Positions 33,498-41,587 of a DNA stretch of 64,000 nt are shown here, one piece after another. The notes below the pieces were generated by a model. That model worked only from the letters and a program-made list of their open reading frames with translations, had not been told where the DNA came from and did no database searches. A program made the translations under genes and the position numbers. The DNA is from an uncultured Collinsella sp. GTDB lineage: Bacteria; Actinomycetota; Coriobacteriia; Coriobacteriales; Coriobacteriaceae. The stretch spans positions 1 to 64,000 of the forward strand of contig CAKUHA010000004.1 in assembly GCA_934655755.1 (NCBI GenBank), read 5' to 3'. The first letter of the stretch is position 1. Each line of letters starts with the position of its first letter.

Positions 33498-34265
33498 CTA
33501 TTGCTTTCGCGCTTCAACTAAAACACTGAAAGAATCAAGCAGTTGTTCCTTGGCATGGTCAAGCGATGCAATGCAAGCGTTAATCTGCTCTATAGCTGGT
33601 TCGCCCGTTGGCGTGTTCTCAAGCGCTATCGCCGCCGCTTCTTTAATCGCCCGTTCGAGATTTGGCGCATATAGCAGACCGAATCGCTCGCGGTCGTTGA
33701 GCTTCCCGACAATTCCAATGAGATAGCATTTCAATTCAAGCTCTTGAGCCTGTCTATAGAACTGATACGGCGTATTGAAGTTCTCACGCGTCCACGCCGC
33801 TAACGCTTCGCCTACAGATTCACCGTTCCTGTATTCGGTACTCCAAACATCAAGAAAGGGTGAACTTGAATCGTCAAGCCCTTGCAATATGAAAGCGCGT
33901 TCCTTTCCATCGCATAGCAAGGGGTTGCTATAAACGCGTTTGCAAAGCTCTGTGTCGATGCCTAAAGCGTCTGCAAGCTCTACCGCATCGTCTATGTCAA
34001 GGGCTTTAAGGATTTGACAAAACTGGGCGTTTGCGTCCTGTACGTGCCTTTCGTCTCGGTGCAACGGCTCGCACAAATCTAAATCACTTGGCAAGCGTGC
34101 CAAATCGCTAAAGGCTTGATTTGCAAGGCTCATTTCTTCACGAAAGCACGTCTCGCAAGTGCCGAAAGCGTCAAAGCATGATTCGCGCTCATCGTTTCGG
34201 TTGTTGATTGAGCATTGCATGATTGAATCGTCAAGTAGGCTTTTGTTCATCTCGAATCGCTCCAA
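33498..34265 (-). CDS. Hypothetical protein of element 1
   Basis: 255 residues (or 250 from the internal Met at 34250); no family recognised. It is acidic and helical, with a cysteine-containing N-terminal part (CSINNRNDERESCFDAFGTCETCFREE, four cysteines in CxnCxxC-like spacing that might bind a metal) and a central ALDIDDAVELADALGIDTELCKRVY segment. The C-terminal part is amphipathic (SLDHAKEQLLDSFSVLVEARKQ), compatible with a coiled coil. It starts 10 nt after the DUF4373-like gene stop, so both are in one operon with the excisionase gene. A replication or regulatory role is possible but not shown. Confidence 0.55.
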   Translation of the reverse strand: MERFEMNKSLLDDSIMQCSINNRNDERESCFDAFGTCETCFREEMSLANQAFSDLARLPSDLDLCEPLHRDERHVQDANAQFCQILKALDIDDAVELADALGIDTELCKRVYSNPLLCDGKERAFILQGLDDSSSPFLDVWSTEYRNGESVGEALAAWTRENFNTPYQFYRQAQELELKCYLIGIVGKLNDRERFGLLYAPNLERAIKEAAAIALENTPTGEPAIEQINACIASLDHAKEQLLDSFSVLVEARKQ

Positions 34266-34274
34266 TTATTTGTA

Positions 34275-34706
34275 TTAACGTTGGCGGTTACGCGCTGCCG
34301 TCCTACCGCCTTTGCTGCCGTTCAATCGGGCTTTACCTATAGCAAGCGCCGATTCGTCAACAAGCGGCACACCACGCCGCCCGCCGCTGCCAACAGTTAC
34401 AAGCTCAAGGTCTATTAGCGTTGCGATAAAGGTTTCGTATTCCTCGGGGGAGTTGAAGTACAAGCCGAGTTGAAAGCCCCTGTATCCCTGTTCACCTTCA
34501 CGCGGTATGGCGTGCGCGTTCGTGTTAGATAGCAGCTCAACAAGCCGCCAATAGCGTCCGTATGATTCCATGCCACCGACTGAAATAAGTTGATTAAGAT
34601 AGGGGTTCCCAGCGTTAGCGGCTTCGTGCTTAACCCATGATATGGGGCAGTTGGAAAGTGCCCGCGCCGTGCACGCTTCACCTGCTTTGTTTAGTTCGTC
34701 GCCCAT
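34275..34706 (-). CDS. DUF4373/Lin1244-like replication-associated protein
   Basis: 143 residues. The middle segment YGRYWRLVELLSNTNAHAIP...FQLGLYFNSPEEYETFIATLIDLELV resembles the Lin1244/Lin1753 (DUF4373) domain found at the front of phage and plasmid replication proteins, where a conserved YGxYWxLLE pattern starts a winged-helix-like unit. Here only this domain and a basic tail (NGSKGGRTAARNRQR) are present. The short length suggests either a minimal replication/partner protein or a regulator. It is followed 10 nt later by the 255-aa hypothetical gene and preceded by the excisionase gene. Confidence 0.55.
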   Translation of the reverse strand: MGDELNKAGEACTARALSNCPISWVKHEAANAGNPYLNQLISVGGMESYGRYWRLVELLSNTNAHAIPREGEQGYRGFQLGLYFNSPEEYETFIATLIDLELVTVGSGGRRGVPLVDESALAIGKARLNGSKGGRTAARNRQR

Positions 34707-34718
34707 AGCCGCCGCCCG

Positions 34719-34925
34719 TTATAAACCGAAATATCGGCACACTTGGTCGCGGTTAAGACGAATCATATTTCCGCGAATCCTTACCGCCGATAGCTGCCCG
34801 TCTTTAACAAGGTTGTAAACAGTGCCCTTTGAGATTTGTAAGCAGTCTGCAACCTGCTTAACGGTTACAAGCTCTTGAAGTTCTTTCAAGTTGCGCGGTA
34901 CTTCTTGCCGCTCAGTGCTTTTCAT
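34719..34925 (-). CDS. Excisionase-like MerR-fold DNA-binding protein
   Basis: 68 residues. LVTVKQVADCLQISKGTVYNLVKDGQLSAVRIRGNMIRLNRDQVCRYFG is a helix-turn-helix domain of the excisionase/MerR-like (HTH_17) family. It would bend DNA near the att site to direct excision, or repress early genes. The start ATG 34925 has AAAGGGG upstream; the frame stays open upstream but without homologous sequence. First gene of the excisionase/DUF4373/hypothetical operon. Confidence 0.8.
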   Translation of the reverse strand: MKSTERQEVPRNLKELQELVTVKQVADCLQISKGTVYNLVKDGQLSAVRIRGNMIRLNRDQVCRYFGL

Positions 34926-35500
34926 TAGTGCCCCTTTCAACGTGTCGGATTGGACGAATCGCGATTCGATGGGGCTATATAAACATGAAAGCGTTCTATG
35001 GGCTTCTAGCAAACGAATACGCCAATAGGCAATTTAATAAGCTATATCATTCAGAAAAGATTGAATTAACAGCGGGCGTGATTAAAAGAGGTTCGCCAAA
35101 ACGTAATACGTGACCTCGGGTAATTACTAAAGCGATGGTTTTAGGTTGGGTTAACCCTTAAAGGTATGTTTACCAGCGCTTTTTTATTAACGTTAAGTGT
35201 GTAAATGAGTTTTTGATTAACATGCGAACTTCATAACTCGGTGCGTTAAAACAAGTTTTTAACAGGTTTTCAACCAGTTTTCAACAGTGCGTGCAACCTT
35301 CTTTTCTTCTAATAAGGTTGCACGCCCGCCGCACCCGCGCTTGCCCTTAAAGGCGCAAGCACGGCGGGCTGCTGTTATCTAGTCTTATCTGTTCTTATCT
35401 GTATAGGCACCCTATAGGGTCGCTATACATAAAGTAAAGCCACCCTATAGGGTTGCCGTATCGGGCGTATAGGGTGGCTAGGATTTAGTTGTATGGGCGT
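34926..35500. promoter_or_regulatory. AT-rich control region of element 1 with CCCTATAGGG repeats
   Basis: 575 bp without a supported gene on the minus strand. A possible 42-codon + strand ORF (34985-35113) has only a weak ribosome site. A hairpin-rich stretch (GTTGCAC...GTGCAACC around 35287-35330) is followed by three copies of a CACCCTATAGGG-type palindrome at about 35408, 35440 and (reverse) 35470. These look like iterons or operators and make this the best candidate origin or control locus of the element. Confidence 0.45.
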
Positions 35501-35722
35501 TTATTTGTCGGTGTTAAAGATTGTTTCTTCAAGTTTGTGCGTTGCGGCTTCGATAACAGCGCCCAGCGTAAAGTAAGCATCGCCAATGTGATTATCTGGG
35601 CATACGCCTGCATCGGCTGCACCTGCAAGCATTTTAAGCAGGCACGCCGCGCCGTTTAAGGCTGAAATAGCGTCCTCTGGTTCGTCGTTGAACGTTATCA
35701 GTGCTTTACTCTGTTTATCCAT
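35501..35722 (-). CDS. Small hypothetical protein next to the integrase
   Basis: 73 residues, acidic and helical (EPEDAISALNGAACLLKMLAGAADAGVCPDNHIGDAYFTLGAVIEAATHKLEE). It has a proper AGAAAGGAC ribosome site and lies 33 nt downstream of the integrase gene on the same strand. The helical pattern resembles small phage/element proteins of unknown role seen beside integrases. No function is proposed. Confidence 0.55.
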   Translation of the reverse strand: MDKQSKALITFNDEPEDAISALNGAACLLKMLAGAADAGVCPDNHIGDAYFTLGAVIEAATHKLEETIFNTDK

Positions 35723-35755
35723 GTTGCTATGTCCTTTCTAGGTATAGAAACGTAC

Positions 35756-36967
35756 TTACCTGTTCGTTGGTTGGTCGCACCTCATTAGGCACTCTACGAT
35801 GCCCGCCGCCCGCCGCTTCGCGTCTGGGTCTGCACTTGCATATACGTTTAGCGTCATAGCCGCGTTGGCGTGTCCTAGGTTGCTTGAGACGGTCTTAACG
35901 TCCATGCCGTGGGCAAGCGCCAATGTTGCCCACGTATGGCGCAAATCGTGGAAAGACAAGCGCCGCCCCTCGGTGCCACGCGTGCCGAGCATCTTTGTTA
36001 AAGATGCCCAGTCTTTAGATAGCCTGTCTGGGTGGTAGTACCCGAGCGCATCGCCAAGAATGAAAGAATTGGGGTTAAGCGATGCCATGTTATCGGCGAA
36101 TGTCTGCCGCTGTTTTTCCCGCCACTGCTCAAGCACTTCTAGCAAAGTGTCGGGTAGAACAACGTCTCTTGCCTTATCGGTCTTTGGCTGCTTGATATAT
36201 GCACCTCCTTTACCAAGCCCAACAGAACGTCTAATCCATATAACGCGGTTGTCCGCGTCAATGTCTCGCCATTGCAGCCCACATACCTCCCCGCGCCGTA
36301 TCCCCGTGTTGAGCGCGATGTATGCCGCGACAGTGACGGGGGACAGCTCAAGCAGGTTTAGCTTTCCAAGAAGTTCAGCAAGCGCCGTTTCGTCTAGCGC
36401 GTTGATGCCCTGCTTTTTGTTGACGCGCTTTGGCGGCTTAACAAGGGATAGCGGGTTCTTATCTATAACGCCCGTAGCGATAGCGTTATTAAGAACCATC
36501 TTTAGCAGTCTGAAAGCCTTTCCTATGGTTGAAGATGAACGGTTTTCTTTTACAAGCTCTGCTATCCATCTTTCAGCATCAATAGGCTGTAAATCTTTTA
36601 TCCGTGTTTCGCTAAAAGCTGCGGCTATATACCTCAGCGAATCGCGATAGCCGCTTATTGTTGACGGCTCAATAGCTTTAGTCTGCTCCTTTGCGTCTAT
36701 GTATTGAGACACATATTCGGGTATTGGCATATCTGCCTTAGGCAACGAAATCCCGCCGTTATGGGCTAGGCTTTCGCTGTGTTCCGTTTCTTTCTCTTGC
36801 CGCCATGCTGCAAGCTCTGCGTTTGCCGCCCGCTTGCCCGTAGCCTTTAGCGTGCGCGTTATGTATCGGCGTTTGTTGTTGGTATCGCGGTATGACAGCC
36901 GCCCGCGAAATTTGCCGCGCTTTTTATCCTCTAGCAACTCTTGCCCTGTGTAGTAAAGCGTGCCCAT
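35756..36967 (-). CDS. Tyrosine-type site-specific integrase
   Basis: 403-residue phage-type integrase. An N-terminal AP2-like arm-binding domain (LLEDKKRGKFRGRLSYRDTNNKRRYITRTLKATG), a SAM-like core-binding domain and a catalytic domain carry the Arg box TGIRRGEVCGLQW, a Lys-containing beta hairpin, HDLRHTWATLALAHG (His-x-x-Arg) and LGHANAAMTLNVYA with the Tyr nucleophile. ATG 36967 is chosen over a TTG two codons earlier, which would overlap the GAAGGG ribosome site. It lies next to att copy B and would recombine the tRNA site. It appears intact, so element 1 may still excise. Confidence 0.92.
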   Translation of the reverse strand: MGTLYYTGQELLEDKKRGKFRGRLSYRDTNNKRRYITRTLKATGKRAANAELAAWRQEKETEHSESLAHNGGISLPKADMPIPEYVSQYIDAKEQTKAIEPSTISGYRDSLRYIAAAFSETRIKDLQPIDAERWIAELVKENRSSSTIGKAFRLLKMVLNNAIATGVIDKNPLSLVKPPKRVNKKQGINALDETALAELLGKLNLLELSPVTVAAYIALNTGIRRGEVCGLQWRDIDADNRVIWIRRSVGLGKGGAYIKQPKTDKARDVVLPDTLLEVLEQWREKQRQTFADNMASLNPNSFILGDALGYYHPDRLSKDWASLTKMLGTRGTEGRRLSFHDLRHTWATLALAHGMDVKTVSSNLGHANAAMTLNVYASADPDAKRRAAGIVECLMRCDQPTNR

Positions 36968-37000
36968 AGCCAACCCTTCAAGAACATTTCATATTCGTAT

Positions 37001-37019
37001 TTGTAGCAGCGTTGTAGCA
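37001..37019. promoter_or_regulatory. Candidate integrase arm-binding site at the right end
   Basis: TTGTAGCAGCGTTGTAGCA, followed by GAGTAGCAA, lies between the integrase start and att copy B. The same 19-mer is at 32144 (near att copy A) and 32628. Confidence 0.6.
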
Positions 37020-37173
37020 ATCGAGTAGCAAACAGCCGATTCTAAAGAACTAACTGAATGATTAAACGCTACGCAACCGTATGAACTGTGTGAACAAAAC
37101 AGCAGCTCAGATACCATGTTATCACATGAAAGAAGAGCTATTGGATTTGCAAGACAGAATAATATAAAGCACT

Positions 37174-37219
37174 CTCATAACCCGGAGGTCGTAGGTTCAA
37201 ATCCTGCCCCCGCGACCAA
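37174..37219 (+). other. att copy B (junction between elements 1 and 2)
   Basis: 46 bp identical to the 3' part of the initiator tRNA. It is followed by an independent hairpin (AGCAGGTCAGC / GCTGGCCTGCT then TTTCTTTTT, about 37227-37271). Confidence 0.85.
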
Positions 37220-37477
37220 CAGTAACAGCAGGTCAGCTAACCAATTTGAGTTCGCTGGCCTGCTTTCTTTTTGGCCTTGAACTGGCGTTTGGGGCTTATG
37301 GGACAAAAGTGTGTCTACTTTAAGGGCGTCGGCGCAGGTCGATGCCCCTTTTTCAGCCGTTTAAATTCCATGCCCGCTTTTAACCGCTCGGGCAGAATGT
37401 GTGCCCGGTTGCCTATTGTTCTTGCGGGTAGATAACCTTTTCCGGAACCGTTAAATACCCTTTCGGAAGAGGTGTCC

Positions 37478-37747
37478 ATGAAGGCCGTTTGTTGCCCCTA
37501 CTGCGGCGGTCGGACCAAGCGCGGCGGCAGGACGTCCTCGGGGTGCAGCAGGCTCACGACGACCTTTGCGGATGCGAGTTGGGCGCTTCCTCTGAGCGGA
37601 ATCACGGGGTCTCAGCGCTTTTGCTCGTGCTCCACGTCGCTCGTCGGCGGCAACGGGACCGTGTGGGCAAGTAGTAAGACGGCCTGCTCGTACCTGTGCA
37701 TCGAAGTGGCTGGTACGCTTGGGTACATCATGGCTTCTCAGCAATGA
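37478..37747 (+). pseudogene. Transposase N-terminal remnant (zinc-ribbon)
   Basis: MKAVCCPYCGGRTKRGGRTSSG is the zinc-ribbon start of an IS-type transposase (as in IS1249/IS256-like variants), with a good GGAAGAGG ribosome site. After about residue 25 the expected second CxxC and the catalytic part are absent and the sequence is unrelated, so this is a truncated or frameshifted remnant. GGGACAAAAGTGTGTC at about 37301 may be the left IS end. The tail runs into the 3' end of the convergent regulator gene. Confidence 0.4.
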
Positions 37748-38606
37748 GTTTGGCCTTGGCCACTATATCGGTATTGGCCATATCTGAGAACATTTCGTCG
37801 ACGAGCCGAACGTAGAACTCGTAGGCTTCGTAGCGAGATGCCTTCAGAACGCCTTCGGCTTCCCTCAAACGCAGCCCAGCATCTCTCGCTTGCGCTTTTC
37901 TTGCTATCTGCTGCATAACTGGTTCGTCACCGTCTTTGGAATCATCACCTCTCTGCAGTTTCGCCACCTCCGCATCAAGGCGCGTCATCAATAACTCGTA
38001 TTCGCTCTCACCAACATTTGAGAGGCTGATCAGCAAGTCTTTGAATGCCCTAGTAGTGAGCATGCGATTTAGGACTGCCCTGCAAGCATTGGGTTCTGCG
38101 TTGGCGTTCTCAACCATATCCTGGGCAATGAAGGCACTCCCTGCTGATGGCTTCTCATCCTCCAGTGTGGTCTTTCCAAGCAGCCATTCTACGCTCGCCT
38201 TCCCCGTAATGCTTTTAAGTGCAGTGACTGCCCCGCTCTCCAATCCAACGATGTCGGCGACATCTTGGAGCTCGTACGAATCGCAGTCCGTTTCGCCGAT
38301 TAGATAGCCGATTGGTTTTCCAAAGAAATCGGCAAGTTCGACCAAATCAGTCCAATTCGGGAAATGGTCTCCCTTGAGGAAGTGGCTAATCCTTCGTGCT
38401 ATAGCCTTGCACTCCCGGCTCATCTTCTCTGCGTAGCGAGCATCGATGCTCGATTGATTTTCTCCCCCGTAACGCCTTTCGTACATGAGCCTCGCGAGCT
38501 CGATCTGCGAGAGGCCAATCCTGCCGTCCGTATTGACGAAACTCCGCATTAAGCCTGCGAGTCGTTCCGGAAACACAACTTCTGGCTTATATCGACGGAC
38601 ATACAT
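37728..38606 (-). CDS. Putative XRE-like DNA-binding regulator
   Basis: 292 residues. The N-terminal ~120 residues look like an HTH region: GLSQIELARLMYERRYGG...AIARRISHFLKGDHFPNWTDLVELADFFGKPIGYLIG, i.e. an XRE-type helix-turn-helix interrupted by a ~30-residue loop. The rest is helical without recognised motifs and ends in a conserved-looking AEGVLKASRYEAYEFYVRLVDEMF segment. ATG 38606 is chosen for its AGAAAGGG ribosome site. Divergent from the small membrane-protein gene; the gap contains several GACA/TGTC repeats that could be its operator. Confidence 0.6.
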   Translation of the reverse strand: MYVRRYKPEVVFPERLAGLMRSFVNTDGRIGLSQIELARLMYERRYGGENQSSIDARYAEKMSRECKAIARRISHFLKGDHFPNWTDLVELADFFGKPIGYLIGETDCDSYELQDVADIVGLESGAVTALKSITGKASVEWLLGKTTLEDEKPSAGSAFIAQDMVENANAEPNACRAVLNRMLTTRAFKDLLISLSNVGESEYELLMTRLDAEVAKLQRGDDSKDGDEPVMQQIARKAQARDAGLRLREAEGVLKASRYEAYEFYVRLVDEMFSDMANTDIVAKAKLIAEKP

Positions 38607-38670
38607 TGTCTGAATACCCTTTCTAAATAGCATGTCAGACATATTTAAGACATTTACTGTCTGTTTATGC
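38604..38670. promoter_or_regulatory. Candidate operator between the divergent genes of segment 2
   Basis: TGTCTGAA, GTCAGACA, AAGACA and TGTCTG occur within ~70 bp. The outer CAGACA...TGTCTG pair is inverted. This arrangement fits an autoregulatory XRE-type switch. Confidence 0.35.
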
Positions 38671-38730
38671 AGTTACATTATAGACTCAAGAAATCAACTA
38701 GCCAGCGGGCGGTCGAGTTGGGAGGACGCA

Positions 38731-39066
38731 ATGACGGATTGGGATTACGCGCAGCTGTCACATCTTGCAAAGGAGTCGGGTGGACCAAGGGCGCTTATCG
38801 CAAACATCAGGAATGGGGGGATTGCCACGGGAAGGTGGCAGGGTAGTATTGTTGGATCTGCTGCCACGCTTGTCATAGGGGGTATGGGTTTGTACCTGTA
38901 TAACAGGCATCAGAAGAAGCTGGCGCTTGCCAACGAGAGCGCCGAAATCCTTGAGTCGAACATCGGAGCCTACGATGTCATCCAGACGGAGGGGGCCACG
39001 GGCACAGCCGATGAAGACGAGCCGAGTATTCGGGATGAAGGGCCAGGTGCCGAAGCCGCCGTTTAG
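38731..39066 (+). CDS. Small single-pass membrane protein
   Basis: 111 residues from ATG 38731, supported by GGGAGGA. An N-terminal soluble part (DYAQLSHLAKESGGPRALIANIRNGG) is followed by one hydrophobic segment at about residues 48-65 (IVGSAATLVIGGMGLYLY), a basic turn and an acidic tail. No family recognised. It is divergent from the XRE-like regulator, which suggests that the regulator controls it. A phage-exclusion, toxin or mating-pair role would each be guesswork. Confidence 0.55.
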   Translation: MTDWDYAQLSHLAKESGGPRALIANIRNGGIATGRWQGSIVGSAATLVIGGMGLYLYNRHQKKLALANESAEILESNIGAYDVIQTEGATGTADEDEPSIRDEGPGAEAAV

Positions 39067-39686
39067 CGACGAGCAATATCGCTAGCCAATTCAACGGCAT
39101 AACCTAGAGGGGCCGAGTCCCCCGGCACAGCGCCGAGGGCTCGTCTTCGTTGCGGATTGATTACACGGGCGGTCTTGAGCTCCCGATGTGTCGGGCCGCC
39201 CTTGCTGATGTTCGCTTAAAAGTGGTTCGAATGGTCAAGTTGGCGTACTGGACAAGGATCTTCGAAAAGCGCTTCGAGCTGACGGCGGCGCCCTTTGATG
39301 CTAAAAGGCATCGGGGCTGCGTTTCTATAAGGTCGGCCACCCAATTTAGAGTCATCAGGACGCATGGCCTCGGTACATCGAGGAGCAGCTTGGATGGGCT
39401 ATCGAGATGAAAAAGATCGTTGCGGAGATCGGGTTTTAAAAACGCTTCGGCAATCACTGGCTTATAGGGCGCACTTTTTGTAACTTTCAACTATGAGCCG
39501 ACTGTTTTCCGACTACAAAACGCTGGGATGTCATCGAGAAGGACACTCACGGTATCCAGATTCGGGTAGGGATGGATACCGTGAGCAGAGAGTCCGATAT
39601 TAGACGATGCGCCCGGTAAGGTGTCCGGAGGCATCGCGGTCGGTCTGTTGGGAGCCACGCATCTGACGGCAAGATTTATCACGATG
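39067..39686. other. Gene-poor relic stretch in segment 2
   Basis: 620 bp without a convincing gene. One frame near 39372-39439 reads WPRYIEEQLGWAIEMKKIVAEIGF before a stop and looks like the tail of a lost coding region. A 13-bp inverted repeat, CTCACGGTATCCA / TGGATACCGTGAG, lies at about 39547-39587 and could be a terminator or operator. Confidence 0.45.
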
Positions 39687-41354
39687 TTACAGGGCATGCC
39701 ATCTTGCGGTCTTTCCCGTTCCGTCGCTATCGATGGTCTTGTCTACCTTCTTCATCTTCGCTAGAAGGTTCGATACCTTCTTGGCCTTTTGCGCGTCGGT
39801 AAGGCCCGAGGGGAGAAGATCGTTGATGAGGGCGGTGATTTTCGCACGTGGCGCGGGCCCCGTTTCTGAGAGCATCTGAATGACAAGCGCCTTGCAGGCC
39901 TCTTCATTGAGGCCTTTGCTGCGTGTGTAAGACACCTCCTGCCCCGTCTTCGAGGCCAGGGCGTTCGTGATGGAGATATGGGGGTACCTGCCCTCGATAA
40001 GCTTGAGTCGATGCAGCTCTGCGGCCTCCTCGTTCGTGATTTCCTCGCCCTTCTGAACCTTGTCCAAAAGGTAGACGACGTCCATCGGAAGGTCCGGCTT
40101 AGCATAGAGTAGCCTGCTGTAGCTCTCATTGATGGTTTTACCGTAGACACTTACGCGCACGCGGGTTGGATCCGAAAGGTCGTAGGTGGGTAGGGGGAAG
40201 TATCGCTTTCTCTGCATCTGGAATACCTTGGGGATTCCCATGGCGATGGTGTCGATCATGTCCATCTGCACCATCGCCTCGGAAAGGAAGGGGTTGCGGT
40301 AGTAGCTTGGCTTAAAACCTGGCCGCATCGCATTTTCGATTGTCTCCGGAATGAAGGACCCTTCGTTTAGGAAAACGAGGTGATCCTCGAATTCCTCGAC
40401 GTTGATTCGCCCCTGCATGGAATAGTCCTGATGGGCGATACAGTTGTTCAGGAGCTCTCTGATGATCTCGGGTTCGTACTGGTCAGCCTCAAAGGGAAAC
40501 AGGCTCGCGCCATTTGCGTTGAACCGGTACTTCTCGTTGCGGATTTTCCCGAGTACCTGGTCAATCGCGAGAAGGAAGGGTGGTTTGAAGTGCTCGTAAG
40601 AGGTTACCGATCCATTGGAGGCATAAAGAGTCCAGGTGATGCGCGGGCTCATCCCATCGAGCAGGCGGGTGGATTCTGGCCTTCCGAGCAGGATGAGCGT
40701 CGTCGGGGTGATCTTGCCGTTTCTGGTTAGGTTTGCCATGTCGAGAATCGTGCGGTCATCCATGTCCGCGAACGCCCCGGAATGCCGCCGGTGCTTGGAG
40801 AGAAAGAGCTCCACCGCTTTCTTCACGGCTTCGGGGTCGAGGTCCTCGAAGGTTGCTTCTTCGATTTCGAGGGCACTCCAGTCCGGCCTCCGCATTTGGC
40901 GTATCTGCTCGTACTTATCGATGGGGAGTGGCCCGAGTGATTCGCCCTCGCGCGCCCATGCCGCATTGTTGAACGCCGTTGGCATGCCCGGCGTTGCGGC
41001 GGGGATTTGAAACGCGAGGACGCGTTTGCCGTCAATCCTGAGTTCATGGATCTCTCTCAGGGTGAGGTGGTTGTTCGCGCGGTCCGCAATCTCCTTTTTA
41101 AGGGATCGAAGGTTGGCCGGATTTCCTTCTCGGTAAGCGGTTCCGCATGCGACTTTACCGTTGTCCATACCGAAGATGAGCCAGGCATCTTGTTTCCCGC
41201 GCAGGACCGCTTCGTTACTCAGGGCGGAGAAGTACTTCCCGAGGTTCTTGAAACTGAAGTCGTTTTTCGCTTCCTTGAGCTCGATAACCTCGCTCTCGTA
41301 GGGCTTCTCGATACGGGCGATGAGTTCAAGGACGTCGTGATCGCTGTAGTACAA
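39687..41354 (-). CDS. AlbA_2/Schlafen-type putative ATPase DNA-binding protein
   Basis: 555 residues, complete. The N-terminal AlbA_2 (Schlafen AAA_4) domain has SEVIELKEAKNDFSFKNLGKYFSALSNEAVLRGKQDAWLIFGMDNG and YREGNPANLRSLKKEI. A central GHKL-like ATPase region (EIIRELLNNCIAHQDYSMQGRINVEEFEDHLVFLNEGSF) is of the HATPase_c_4/RecG-like type. A winged-helix C-terminus (ITNALASKTGQEVSYTRSKGLNEEACKALVIQML) follows. Such proteins are common accessory genes, often annotated as transcriptional regulators or RecG-like, and some belong to defence loci. It is preceded by palindromic TTTAGTC sites (41385-41510), suggesting self-regulation. Confidence 0.75.
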   Translation of the reverse strand: MYYSDHDVLELIARIEKPYESEVIELKEAKNDFSFKNLGKYFSALSNEAVLRGKQDAWLIFGMDNGKVACGTAYREGNPANLRSLKKEIADRANNHLTLREIHELRIDGKRVLAFQIPAATPGMPTAFNNAAWAREGESLGPLPIDKYEQIRQMRRPDWSALEIEEATFEDLDPEAVKKAVELFLSKHRRHSGAFADMDDRTILDMANLTRNGKITPTTLILLGRPESTRLLDGMSPRITWTLYASNGSVTSYEHFKPPFLLAIDQVLGKIRNEKYRFNANGASLFPFEADQYEPEIIRELLNNCIAHQDYSMQGRINVEEFEDHLVFLNEGSFIPETIENAMRPGFKPSYYRNPFLSEAMVQMDMIDTIAMGIPKVFQMQRKRYFPLPTYDLSDPTRVRVSVYGKTINESYSRLLYAKPDLPMDVVYLLDKVQKGEEITNEEAAELHRLKLIEGRYPHISITNALASKTGQEVSYTRSKGLNEEACKALVIQMLSETGPAPRAKITALINDLLPSGLTDAQKAKKVSNLLAKMKKVDKTIDSDGTGKTARWHAL

Positions 41355-41384
41355 GATCGCTCCTAATGGTCTCGTGGCTGATAT

Positions 41385-41512
41385 TTAGTCGTAAGATACG
41401 ACTAAATATCGAAATCAAAGTCATTTTAGTCCAATCTAACGACTAGAAATAAAGATGTTGGACTGTTTATAGGACTAAATACTGTGGAAGGCCCGGCTTT
41501 AGTCCAATCGCT
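41385..41512. promoter_or_regulatory. Cluster of TTTAGTC operators
   Basis: ATTTAGTCGTAAGATACGACTAAAT (about 41384-41408) is an almost perfect palindrome. Further half sites are TTTTAGTCCAA (41424), AGGACTAAATA (41472) and CTTTAGTCCAA (41497). All lie just upstream of the AlbA_2 gene start and inside the att-bounded segment. Confidence 0.6.
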
Positions 41513-41532
41513 GTTTGACGGCCCGCCATATC

Positions 41533-41576
41533 CATAACCCGGAGGTCGTAGGTTCAAATCCTGCCCCCCGCGACCA
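41533..41576 (+). other. att copy C (right end of the insertions)
   Basis: A third copy of the tRNA 3' sequence with one extra C in the C-run before GCGACCA. It is followed by AGCTCGTCGGC / GCCGGCGAGCT and TTTTTTT, which looks like the original chromosomal tRNA terminator. Confidence 0.8.
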
Positions 41577-41587
41577 AGAACTTGCAG

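Larger units (their letters stand above)
32085..37219. mobile_element. Integrative element 1 (~5.1 kb) in the initiator tRNA
   Basis: Bounded by two identical 46-bp att copies. It contains, right to left on the minus strand, a tyrosine integrase, a 73-aa protein, a long regulatory gap, an excisionase-like protein, a DUF4373-like protein, an unknown 250-aa protein and a serine recombinase. Base composition is more AT-rich than the flanks. No capsid, relaxase or resistance genes are seen, so it is a minimal or cryptic element, perhaps phage-plasmid or satellite related. Confidence 0.8.
37220..41576. mobile_element. Integrated segment 2 between att copies B and C
   Basis: A second ~4.3-kb segment delimited by att copy B and att copy C. 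It holds an insertion-sequence relic, a divergent regulator/membrane-protein gene pair, a gene-poor relic stretch and an AlbA_2-type ATPase. No integrase is present, so it may be a decayed element that depends on the neighbour, or a tandem remnant. Confidence 0.65.

Noticed and set aside
39150..39490. Short ORFs on both strands in the gene-poor stretch of segment 2
   Set aside because: No ribosome sites, no recognisable motifs and mutual overlap; treated as a relic region.
41533..41580. A second tRNA-Met gene at att copy C or copy B
   Set aside because: Only the 3' part of the tRNA from the anticodon loop onward is present; the acceptor 5' strand and D-arm are missing.
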